DNA from: Actinomycetota bacterium
GTDB taxonomy: Bacteria > Actinomycetota > Thermoleophilia > Solirubrobacterales > 70-9
Reading direction: 5' to 3'
DNA length: 5,885 nt
Assembly (NCBI GenBank): GCA_018268695.1
Contig: JAFDWD010000926.1
Span: 1 to 5,885 of the forward strand
The stretch's first letter is position 1. Every line of letters begins with the position of its first letter. The notes beneath the pieces were generated by a model that had not been told where the DNA came from, searched no databases, and saw only the letters and a program-made list of their open reading frames with translations. Of this stretch, positions 1 through 5,439 are shown in pieces. The position numbers were made by a program, and so were the translations under genes.

Positions 1-600
1 CTCGACATCCCCTTCGTCAACGCGATGGAGGCGAACACCTACGAGGTCCATTCCGACGGCCGGCAGACGGCCCAGGGGGAGACCAACCGCTCGACCGGAA
101 GCCACGCGGCCCCGGGCCTCCTTCCCGATGGAGACAAGCGCTGGGACGCCCCCTACTCGCCGCTCCTCAAGTACCCGTTCGAGCGCAGCTACGAGGCGCT
201 GCAGGCGCTCGCCAAGGCCGAGTCCCCCTCGCCGTATGACGGCGCGGTGCTGCGCTTCACCAACCCGGTGACCGGCGGCCACGTGATGCCGACGATGGGC
301 GCGCAGATCCAGCTCCTGGCGCCGGGCGAAGCGACCAAGGCCCACCGCCACACCGGCAGCATCATGTACACGGTGGCCAAGGGCGAGGGCCACTCGGTGA
401 TCGACGGGCAGCGGTTCGACTGGCAGGAGAACGACATCTTCTGCGTCCCCTCCTGGGCCGTGCACGAGCACGCCAACGGCTCGGCGAGCGACGACGCGGT
501 CCTCTTCTCCTTCAACGACCTGCCCGTGATCGAGGCACTGTCGCTCTACATCGAAAAGCCGTTCGAGGACAACGGCGGCCACCAGGAGGTCTCTTCTTGA
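1..600 (+). CDS. Gentisate 1,2-dioxygenase, C-terminal part (5' truncated by window edge)
   Basis: This is the C-terminal 199 residues of a bicupin ring-cleavage dioxygenase. The frame is open from base 1 (LDIPFVNAMEANTYE), so the ATG at 25 is internal and not the start. The second cupin domain is complete. It has the AHRHTG strand, with histidines encoded at 343-345 and 349-351, then the GEGHSVIDGQRFDW segment, the DIFCVPSWAVHEHAN strand and the family-typical LFSFNDLPVIEALSLY tail. Gentisate dioxygenases are iron(II) enzymes of about 340-380 residues that open gentisate (2,5-dihydroxybenzoate) to maleylpyruvate in the cytoplasm. In this family the catalytic iron normally sits in the N-terminal cupin, which lies outside the window. 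The gene overlaps the downstream FAH-family gene by 4 nt, so the two are co-translated steps of one pathway. A related 1-hydroxy-2-naphthoate or salicylate dioxygenase of the same family cannot be excluded without the N-terminal half. Confidence 0.88.
   Translation, partial: LDIPFVNAMEANTYEVHSDGRQTAQGETNRSTGSHAAPGLLPDGDKRWDAPYSPLLKYPFERSYEALQALAKAESPSPYDGAVLRFTNPVTGGHVMPTMGAQIQLLAPGEATKAHRHTGSIMYTVAKGEGHSVIDGQRFDWQENDIFCVPSWAVHEHANGSASDDAVLFSFNDLPVIEALSLYIEKPFEDNGGHQEVSS
584..590 (+). promoter_or_regulatory. Ribosome binding site deciding the TTG start of the FAH-family gene
   Basis: AGGAGGT lies inside the end of the dioxygenase gene, 6 nt before the TTG at 597. It is a near-consensus Shine-Dalgarno sequence at optimal spacing. 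It supports the unusual TTG start, whose bases overlap the upstream TGA stop as TTGA. Confidence 0.85.
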
Positions 601-1538
601 AGCTCGTCACCTTCACCACCGCGGACGTCAAGGGCGACCGCATCGGCCTCCTCGAAGGCGAGGAAATCGTCGACCTGACCACCTCGGCGGCGATGCTGAG
701 CCTGCCGTTCCCGGCGACGATGCTGGAGTTGATCGCGGCCGGCGACGGCGAGCGGCAGGTGGCCGAGGTAGTCGACGCGGCGGGCGACTCGGTCGCCTGG
801 CTTGCGCTCGCCGAGGCGACCCTGCGGCCGCCGATCCCGCGGCCAGGCAAGATCATCGGCGTCGGCCTGAACTACGTCGAGCACGTCGACGAGTCGAGCC
901 GCACGCTCGACACCGCCAAAGAGCTGCCGGAGCGGCCGGTCCTGTTCGACAAGCCGGCGACGGCGGTGGTCGCGACCGAGGGGGAGATCCTCCACGACGG
1001 GCGGCTGACCGCGCAGCTCGACTGGGAGGTGGAGCTCGCCGTCGTGATCGGCCGCACCGCGCGCCGGGTCGCCGCCGCCGACGCCCTCGACCACGTCTTC
1101 GGCTACAGCATCATCAACGACATCAGCGCCCGCGACCAGCGGCGCTCGGGCCAGTGGTTCTTCTCCAAGGGGCAGGACACCTACGCGCCCTTCGGGCCGG
1201 TGCTGGTGACCGCGGCGGAGCTCGGCGACCCGCAGGACGTGAACCTGCGGCTGCGGGTCAACGGCCAGACCAAGCAGGACTCCAACACGCGCCACATGCT
1301 GTTCAAGGTCCGGCAGCTGATCGAGGACATCAGCTCGGGCGTGACGCTCGAGCCCGGCGATGTGATCGCCACCGGCTCGCCCGCCGGGGTCGGCGCCGGG
1401 ATGGTCCCGCAGCAGTTCCTCCAGCCTGGCGACACGGTCGAGGCCGAAATCGACGGGATCGGCGTGCTGCGCAACTTCGTCGTCGACGCGACGAGCGAGG
1501 CGGCGGCGACCGCGAGCGGGGCGGTCGCCGCGTCGTGA
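597..1538 (+). CDS. Fumarylacetoacetate hydrolase (FAH) family protein, probable maleylpyruvate/fumarylpyruvate hydrolase
   Basis: This 313-residue cytosolic enzyme belongs to the FAH superfamily and starts at TTG, supported by a strong RBS. Residues 1-80 form the small N-terminal domain (MKLVTFTTAD... DLTTS). The catalytic domain begins near residue 85 with IIGVGLNYVEHVDE, which supplies the His96/Glu99 pair. The metal (Mg/Mn) ligands are Glu144 and Glu146 in DWEVELAVVIG and Asp175 in NDISARDQ. Lys191 in FFSKGQDTYAPFGP and the ATGSPAGVG loop near 258-266 are also family-typical. The last ~17 residues are an Ala-rich tail with no recognisable role. Next to a gentisate dioxygenase, the expected reaction is hydrolysis of maleylpyruvate or, after isomerisation, fumarylpyruvate to pyruvate plus maleate or fumarate. 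FAH-fold proteins also include decarboxylases and isomerases, so the exact substrate comes from context. The 4-nt overlap with the upstream gene indicates translational coupling. Confidence 0.88.
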   Translation: MKLVTFTTADVKGDRIGLLEGEEIVDLTTSAAMLSLPFPATMLELIAAGDGERQVAEVVDAAGDSVAWLALAEATLRPPIPRPGKIIGVGLNYVEHVDESSRTLDTAKELPERPVLFDKPATAVVATEGEILHDGRLTAQLDWEVELAVVIGRTARRVAAADALDHVFGYSIINDISARDQRRSGQWFFSKGQDTYAPFGPVLVTAAELGDPQDVNLRLRVNGQTKQDSNTRHMLFKVRQLIEDISSGVTLEPGDVIATGSPAGVGAGMVPQQFLQPGDTVEAEIDGIGVLRNFVVDATSEAAATASGAVAAS

Positions 1539-1561
1539 GCGCGCTTCGCATCGGGCAATGA

Positions 1562-1576
1562 GCGGAGGCGCTCCGC
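1562..1576 (+). terminator. Short GC hairpin after the gentisate operon, possible terminator
   Basis: GCGGAG and CTCCGC pair perfectly around a 3-nt GCG loop, 24 nt after the FAH-family stop codon. An outer pairing is also possible between AGCGCG at 1538-1543 and CGCGCT at 1574-1579. No T-run follows, so it could only be a U-less terminator of the kind proposed for actinobacteria. It sits between two co-directional transcription units, which fits that role, but the stem is short. Confidence 0.35.
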
Positions 1577-1583
1577 GCTGACG

Positions 1584-1600
1584 TATCGGCCGGTCCGATA
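1584..1600. promoter_or_regulatory. Near-perfect 17-bp palindrome, candidate GntR/FCD operator
   Basis: TATCGG and CCGATA form perfect 6-bp half-sites around a CCGGT centre. One further symmetric pair (C/G) flanks the central base. The dyad ends 2 bp before the putative -35 box of the adjacent regulator gene. FCD-type GntR regulators typically bind short dyads next to their own promoters and to those of neighbouring catabolic genes, so autoregulation is likely. No second clear copy is visible in the window. Confidence 0.5.
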
Positions 1601-1602
1601 GG

Positions 1603-1631
1603 TGATCAAACCCCGCCTGCCGCTCTATACT
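1603..1631 (+). promoter_or_regulatory. Promoter of the GntR regulator, leaderless transcript
   Basis: TATACT (1626-1631) matches the TATAAT -10 consensus at five of six positions. TGATCA (1603-1608), a weak -35 candidate, lies 17 bp upstream. The -10 ends only 8 nt before the GTG start at 1640, so transcription should begin at or within a base or two of the start codon. No Shine-Dalgarno sequence precedes the GTG, which agrees with a leaderless mRNA. This placement also supports GTG 1640 as the true start. Confidence 0.6.
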
Positions 1632-1639
1632 CGCCCCGC

Positions 1640-2398
1640 GTGGCGCAGCGGGTATCAGAGGGCGAACAGGGCGATGTTGCCGAGCGGCTGCGACGGTTCG
1701 GTGACGAGGCCAGCCACCGCACCTTGGCCGAGAAAGCCTTCGGGATGCTCCACGACGCGATCGTGATGGGCGCGCTCGGGCCGGGGGAGAGGCTGCCGAT
1801 CGAGGATCTCGCCGCGGCGATGGAACTCAGCCCGATGCCGATCCGCGAGGCGCTGCGGCGGCTCGATGGCGTCGGCCTGGTGGAAAACATCCCGCACCGC
1901 GGCGCGCGCGTCGCCGACCTCACCCTCGAGGACCTGAAAGAGGTCTACGACGCGCGGCTCCTGCTGGAGCTGTCGGCGATCTCCGGCGCCGCCGAAAACT
2001 TCACCCCGGAGGAGGAGGAGACCGCCCTCCGGCACCTCTCGCGACTCGAGCAGGCGACCGCCGACGGCGCCCGCACCGAGGCCCTCCGCGCCCACACCGC
2101 CTTCCACTTCGAGCTCTACCGGGCGGCCTCCTCGCGCTGGCTGCCGCGCCTGATCTCCCCGCTCTGGGACAACGCCGAGCGCTACCGGGCCGCTGCCCTC
2201 GGCGGCGCCCTCGGCCTCTTCGGCGCGCGCGCCGGCGAGCATCGGCGCCTGCTCGCGGCGTGCGCCGCGCACGATCCTCAGCTCGCCCAGGACCTGCTCT
2301 GGAACCACCTGGTGGAGACCGCCAACGGGATCGCCGAGGAGATGGGCGGCCCGCGGTACTACGAGCTGCGCGAGCTGCCGGCCTCGGCCGCCGACTGA
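1640..2398 (+). CDS. GntR family transcriptional regulator, FadR/FCD subfamily
   Basis: This 252-residue DNA-binding regulator has an N-terminal extension of about 27 residues. A winged helix-turn-helix follows at roughly residues 28-95 (AEKAFGMLHDAIV, then LPIEDLAAAMELSPMPIREALRRLDGVGLVENIPHRGARV). The FCD ligand-binding helical domain covers about residues 100-230. Likely metal or ligand residues of the FCD fold are Asp104, His156 (TAFHFELYRAA), His201 (GEHRRLLAACAAHD) and His223 (LLWNHL). Such proteins are dimeric, usually repress catabolic operons, and are released by a carboxylic acid. Its position after the gentisate genes, and convergent to the dehydrogenase, makes either set a possible target. 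The length is typical, and GTG is chosen because of the promoter geometry. The effector cannot be read from the sequence. Confidence 0.9.
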   Translation: MAQRVSEGEQGDVAERLRRFGDEASHRTLAEKAFGMLHDAIVMGALGPGERLPIEDLAAAMELSPMPIREALRRLDGVGLVENIPHRGARVADLTLEDLKEVYDARLLLELSAISGAAENFTPEEEETALRHLSRLEQATADGARTEALRAHTAFHFELYRAASSRWLPRLISPLWDNAERYRAAALGGALGLFGARAGEHRRLLAACAAHDPQLAQDLLWNHLVETANGIAEEMGGPRYYELRELPASAAD

Positions 2399-2403
2399 TC
2401 CCT

Positions 2404-2432
2404 CATTTGGGGGCGTATAGCGGCCCCAAATG
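2404..2432. terminator. Bidirectional hairpin terminator between convergent genes
   Basis: CATTTGGGG (2404-2412) and CCCCAAATG (2424-2432) form a perfect 9-bp stem around an 11-nt loop. The hairpin lies 5 nt after the regulator's stop and 22 nt after the end of the minus-strand dehydrogenase gene. It reads as the same hairpin from both strands, as expected for a shared terminator between convergent genes. Neither side has a proper T-run, so termination efficiency is uncertain. Confidence 0.6.
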
Positions 2433-2454
2433 CAGACGGCCTCTTGCCCGACGT

Positions 2455-3351
2455 CTAGTCCACGTCGCCGAGGCTCGCGCCGGCTGCTTCGGCGCGCCGC
2501 GCCAGGAGGATGCTGAAGTCGCGGCCGCCGTCGCCGGCGTCGCGGAGCTCGGTGAAGGTCTTCTCGGCCAGGGCCGCGGCCTCGAGCTCGACGCCGTTCT
2601 CTTCGGCGAGCTCCCGGACCAGGCCCATGTCCTTGGCCATCAGCTCGACCGCGAAGTGGGTCTGGGAGGGGTCGGCGAGGATGGTGCGGGGGATCCAGGT
2701 GTCGAGGATCCAGCTCGAGCCGCTGGCTCCGGCGATCGCTTCCAGGGTGCGCTCGACGTCGAGGCCGGCCTTGGCCGCGAGGGCGACGCCCTCGGCGATG
2801 CCGAGGACGATCACCGAGCCCATCAGGTTGTTGACGAGCTTCGCCGTCTCGCCGGCGCCGAGCGGGCCGACGTGGACGAGGTGGTTGGCGAGCATCTCGA
2901 GCAGGGGCCTGCCGCGCTCGAAGGCCTCCTCGGTCCCGCCGGCCATGATCGTCAGCTCGCCGGCCCGGGCGGCCACCGGGCCGCCACTGACCGGGGTGTC
3001 GAGGAGCTCCGCACCGGCCTCGGCAAGCTCGGCGCCGATGCGCCGCGCCTCGTCCGGGTCGATCGTGCTCAGCAGGCACAGCAGCGTCCCCTCGCGGAGG
3101 CCGGCCCGCAGGCCGTCCTCGCCCGCCAGGGCGCTCTCTATATGGGGCGTGTTCGGCAGTGCCAGGAAGATGACCTCGGCTCCTTCGGCCAGCTCGCGGG
3201 CGTTGGCCGCCGCCGCGACGCCGTCCGCGCCGAGCGCCGCGACGCGCTCCGCGTCGATGTCGAAGACGGCGACCTCGACTCCCTGGGAAGCGAGGCGCGC
3301 CGCGGCCGAGCCGCCGATCGAGCCGGCGCCGAGGATTCCGACCCGATCCAT
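2455..3351 (-). CDS. NAD-binding beta-hydroxyacid dehydrogenase (3-hydroxyisobutyrate dehydrogenase / tartronate semialdehyde reductase type)
   Basis: This 298-residue enzyme is of normal family length. The N-terminal Rossmann domain starts at once (MDRVGILGAGSIGG, with GxGxxG at residues 8-13), which fixes the start. Asp31 in AVFDID, at the end of strand 2, suggests NAD+ preference. The substrate motif DTPVSGGPVAARAGELTIMAGG covers residues 118-139 (Ser122-Gly-Gly). The catalytic Lys171 lies in GAGETAKLVNN, and Lys240-Asp241 in LMAKDMGL is also conserved. Family members reversibly oxidise 3-hydroxyisobutyrate, 3-hydroxypropionate, glycerate or related acids to semialdehydes; the sequence does not decide between them. 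The gene diverges from two nitrilases and converges with the GntR regulator. Its start overlaps the stop of a 12-codon mini-ORF (TGATG), and it has no good Shine-Dalgarno sequence of its own, so its translation may depend on that mini-ORF. Confidence 0.88.
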   Translation of the reverse strand: MDRVGILGAGSIGGSAAARLASQGVEVAVFDIDAERVAALGADGVAAAANARELAEGAEVIFLALPNTPHIESALAGEDGLRAGLREGTLLCLLSTIDPDEARRIGAELAEAGAELLDTPVSGGPVAARAGELTIMAGGTEEAFERGRPLLEMLANHLVHVGPLGAGETAKLVNNLMGSVIVLGIAEGVALAAKAGLDVERTLEAIAGASGSSWILDTWIPRTILADPSQTHFAVELMAKDMGLVRELAEENGVELEAAALAEKTFTELRDAGDGGRDFSILLARRAEAAGASLGDVD

Positions 3352-3389
3352 CAGGCGCCCACGCCGTGGAGCAGTTCTTCGCCGGTCAT
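3351..3389 (-). CDS. Putative 12-residue leader peptide coupled to the dehydrogenase
   Basis: ATG at 3389 opens a 12-codon frame, MTGEELLHGVGA. Its TGA shares one base with the dehydrogenase ATG (TGATG). AAGAAGGTG (3396-3404 on the minus strand) lies exactly 6 nt upstream and is among the best ribosome binding sites in the window. The dehydrogenase ATG has only a weak GGCGTGGG before it. The codons are GC3-rich like the real genes. The same frame extends upstream to an ATG at 3488 (45 residues), but that upper part has AT-rich third positions and no RBS. The likely role is termination-reinitiation, setting or coupling dehydrogenase translation. A chance mini-ORF is possible. Confidence 0.45.
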   Translation of the reverse strand: MTGEELLHGVGA

Positions 3390-3395
3390 CCGCAT

Positions 3396-3404
3396 CACCT
3401 TCTT
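3396..3404 (-). promoter_or_regulatory. Strong ribosome binding site upstream of the leader mini-ORF
   Basis: On the minus strand the sequence reads AAGAAGGTG, close to the anti-Shine-Dalgarno complement AAGGAGGTG. It sits 6 nt before ATG 3389 and 44 nt before the dehydrogenase ATG. It is correctly spaced for the mini-ORF and far too distant to serve the dehydrogenase directly. Confidence 0.6.
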
Positions 3405-3482
3405 TTCGCCTTTGTCACCCTGCGACCGGACGATAGTCGACGGGACGACCGAATAATCTGCACGGGAGAGAGGTAGATCGTC

Positions 3483-3488
3483 TAGCAT
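3483..3488 (+). promoter_or_regulatory. -10 box of the nitrilase operon, probable leaderless start
   Basis: TAGCAT keeps the key T1, A2 and T6 of the -10 consensus and ends 8 nt before ATG 3497. This is the same gap as between TATACT and the GTG of the GntR gene. No Shine-Dalgarno sequence lies at a usable distance; the GAGAGAGG stretch near 3465-3472 is about 24 nt away. No convincing -35 box is seen, so an activator may be needed. Confidence 0.45.
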
Positions 3489-3496
3489 CGCGAACC

Positions 3497-4435
3497 ATGC
3501 CGCGCGTAGCCGCTGTTCAGCTGGAGGCGAGCCACCATGACCCGGAGGCCGGACTGCGACGGATAGAGGAGTGGGCCCGCAAGGCCGCCGCCGAGGGGGC
3601 CGAGATCATCGTCTTCCCCGAGCTCCTCGTCCCCGGCTACCCGCGCTTCGTGCCCGACCCCTTCCCGCCGACCGCGGCGGAGACGGAGGCCTGGGAGGAG
3701 GCGGTGCGCTACCACCGCGCCTACGTCGAGGCCTCCCAGGTGATCCCCGGCCCGTTCACCGACGCGCTCGGCGAGATCGCCCGCGCGGTCGGCGCGACGC
3801 TCGTCGTCGGCGTCTCCGAGAAGGACCCGAAGGTGCGCGGCCGCCTCTGGAACACCGGCGTCGTGGTCGACCAGGACGGCAACTACCTGGGCAAGCACCG
3901 CAAGCTGGTCGGCGTGATGCACGAGCGGCTGATCTTCGACCGCGGCACCGCCGAGGACATCCGCACCTTCGAGGCCCCGCAGGCCAACCTGGGCGTCTGC
4001 ATCTGCTTCGAGAACCTACAGCCGCTCTTCCGCCGCGCCCTCGGCCGGCTCGGCGAGGAGATCCACTGCGCGCTCTGGACCGGCCCCTCGCCGCGCGAGA
4101 TGGTGGCGGAGCGGCGCCCGCTCGAGCAGCACGAGGCGCTCGGCGTCACCCATGCGCTCGACACCGGCACCTTCGTCGTGATCGCCTCGCTGACCACCGA
4201 GCTCGAGCCCAGCGGCGAGGGCGACGGCCCGCGCTGGAGCCACAGCGGCGGCAGCTACCTGATCGACCCGATGGGCCGCACCCTCGCCTCGGTGCCCGAC
4301 TGGGAGGAGGGGATCGCGGTCGCCGACTTCGACCTCGGCCTGATCGAGGAGGCCCGCCTGGTCTGGAACCACCTCGGCGACGACATGCGCGACGACCTCT
4401 TCACCGGCTTCGCGCCGGAGCCGGCGGAGCGATGA
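3497..4435 (+). CDS. Nitrilase-superfamily carbon-nitrogen hydrolase, first of a tandem pair
   Basis: This 312-residue C-N hydrolase begins at the canonical nitrilase N-terminus (MPRVAAVQLEAS). The catalytic triad is visible: Glu42 in VFPELLVPGYPRF, Lys136 in GKHRKLV, and Cys170 in GVCICFEN. The auxiliary Glu143 is in MHERL. True nitrilases usually have Cys-Trp-Glu, whereas this one has Cys-Phe-Glu-Asn. The segment after HRKL also differs (VGVMHERLIF instead of PTWxERxxW). The C-terminal GHYxRxD motif of typical nitrilases is replaced by GDDMRDD (residues 294-300). The protein is probably a cytosolic oligomer that hydrolyses a nitrile to a carboxylic acid and ammonia. The divergent motifs leave room for an amidase or another C-N hydrolase activity. 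The gene is slightly short for a nitrilase (usually 320-370 residues). It overlaps the next nitrilase gene by ATGA. Confidence 0.87.
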   Translation: MPRVAAVQLEASHHDPEAGLRRIEEWARKAAAEGAEIIVFPELLVPGYPRFVPDPFPPTAAETEAWEEAVRYHRAYVEASQVIPGPFTDALGEIARAVGATLVVGVSEKDPKVRGRLWNTGVVVDQDGNYLGKHRKLVGVMHERLIFDRGTAEDIRTFEAPQANLGVCICFENLQPLFRRALGRLGEEIHCALWTGPSPREMVAERRPLEQHEALGVTHALDTGTFVVIASLTTELEPSGEGDGPRWSHSGGSYLIDPMGRTLASVPDWEEGIAVADFDLGLIEEARLVWNHLGDDMRDDLFTGFAPEPAER

Positions 4436-5352
4436 GCACCTTCCGCACCGCCGCCGTCCAGGCCGGATCGGTCTGGCTCGACCGCGGCGGCTCGACCGAG
4501 CGCGCCTGCGAGCTGATCCGCGAGGCGGGCCGCGGCGGCGCCGACATCGTCGCCCTCCCCGAGAGCTTCATCCCGAGCTTCCCCTACTGGCTCTTCACGA
4601 TGGCGATGGCCGACGCGGCGCCGCTCCACCGTCGCCTCCACGACGAGGCGGTGGAGATCCCCGGGCCGGAGATCGACGCCCTGGCCGCCGCCGCCGTCGA
4701 CGCGGGCGTCACCGCGGTGGTCGGCGTGACCGAGCGCGAGCCCGGGACGATCGGCACGCTCTACAACACCAACGTCGTGCTCGGACCGGAGGGCTATCTC
4801 GGCAAGCACCGCAAGCTGGTCCCGACCTGGACCGAGCGGGTGGTGTGGACCGGCGGCGACGGCTCCACCCTGAATACGTTCGAGACCCCGCAGGGCAAGC
4901 TCGGCACCCTCAACTGCGGTGAGAACGTCAACACCCTCGCGCGTTACGCCCTGCTCGCCGACGGCGAGCGCGTCCACGTCGCCAACTTCCCCTCCTGCGC
5001 GCCGCTCGGCGGCCACCACACCAACACCAACGACGTTTATCTGCCCGCCGCCGCCCACGCCTACGAGGGCCGCCTCTACAACGTCGTCGCCCAGGAATTC
5101 GGCACGCCGGAGATCTGCGAGGCGATCGGGACCGAATTCGACCCCGACGCCTGGAACTGCATCTCCGGGACGATCGGCCCGGACGGCAGCTGGATCGACA
5201 TGCTGAAAGACGAGGAAGGGATCGTCTATTCCGATTGCGATCCCGACGCCACCGTCGACGGCCGCCTCTTCCACGACATCGTCGGCCACTACAACCGCTT
5301 CGACGTGCTGCAGCTCCGGGTGGACAAGCGCCCGCTGGGCCCCCTGGCCTAG
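4432..5352 (+). CDS. Nitrilase, second of a tandem pair
   Basis: This 306-residue protein (MSTFRTAAVQAGSVWLDRG) has all nitrilase landmarks. Glu44 is in ALPESFIPSFPYW, Lys128 is in GKHRKLVPTWTERVVW, Glu135 follows in TER, and Cys162 is in LNCGENVNTLARYALLADGE. The C-terminal GHYNRFDVL (285-293) corresponds to the conserved GHYxRPD. The catalytic Cys is followed by Gly rather than Trp, a variant that I recall in some bacterial nitrilases of the aliphatic type. The start is the ATG that overlaps the upstream stop (ATGA), with only GGAG 2 nt before it, so translational coupling is expected. An open frame runs further upstream, but it is an out-of-frame shadow of the first nitrilase and not part of this protein. 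It is more typical of nitrilases than its neighbour. It may act on a different nitrile or assemble with the neighbour into a mixed oligomer. The substrate is unknown. Confidence 0.9.
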   Translation: MSTFRTAAVQAGSVWLDRGGSTERACELIREAGRGGADIVALPESFIPSFPYWLFTMAMADAAPLHRRLHDEAVEIPGPEIDALAAAAVDAGVTAVVGVTEREPGTIGTLYNTNVVLGPEGYLGKHRKLVPTWTERVVWTGGDGSTLNTFETPQGKLGTLNCGENVNTLARYALLADGERVHVANFPSCAPLGGHHTNTNDVYLPAAAHAYEGRLYNVVAQEFGTPEICEAIGTEFDPDAWNCISGTIGPDGSWIDMLKDEEGIVYSDCDPDATVDGRLFHDIVGHYNRFDVLQLRVDKRPLGPLA

Positions 5353-5439
5353 GACGCCCGGCGCCCGCGCGAAGGACGCAAGGGCTGGCGGCGAGCACGG
5401 CCGGGTCTTCGGGAGGGGACGAAGGATCGGGTTCGGTGC

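Larger units (their letters stand above)
3352..3496. promoter_or_regulatory. Divergent promoter region between dehydrogenase and nitrilase operon
   Basis: These 145 bp separate two divergent genes and are visibly less GC-rich than the coding DNA. On the plus side, TAGCAT (3483-3488) is a fair -10 box ending 8 nt before the nitrilase ATG. On the minus side, TATCGT (plus-strand 3430-3435) is a weak -10 candidate about 40 nt before the mini-ORF. An imperfect direct repeat, CGACCGGA (3423-3430) and CGACCGAA (3446-3453), is spaced about two helical turns (23 bp) apart and could be paired regulator half-sites. None of these elements is strong enough to assign a regulator. Confidence 0.45.

Noticed and set aside
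25..600. Complete 191-residue single-cupin protein starting at ATG 25
   Set aside because: The frame is open from base 1, residues before the ATG fit the gentisate dioxygenase family, and no RBS precedes the ATG. The gene is truncated by the window, not short.
1562..1600. Possible riboswitch or attenuator made from the hairpins before the GntR gene
   Set aside because: Both dyads lie upstream of the likely transcription start (about 1638-1640), so they are not in the regulator's mRNA.
1655..3079. 474-codon minus-strand frame across the GntR gene and part of the dehydrogenase
   Set aside because: It is Arg/Gly-rich low-complexity translation antisense to a recognisable regulator and out of frame with the dehydrogenase, a typical GC-rich shadow frame.
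2260..3456. 398-codon plus-strand frame (and a nested 308-codon frame) over the dehydrogenase
   Set aside because: Antisense shadow of a gene with complete Rossmann and catalytic motifs; the translation has no domain signal.
3571..5352. Long plus-strand open frame of 593 codons suggesting a fused protein
   Set aside because: The first ~285 codons are Arg/Pro/Gly-rich and out of frame with the first nitrilase. Only the part from ATG 4432 is real protein, so there is no fusion.
3497..5352. Recent tandem duplication of one nitrilase gene
   Set aside because: The proteins share the core motifs and a short identical stretch at GKHRKLV, but differ widely elsewhere, including around the catalytic Cys and the C-terminus.
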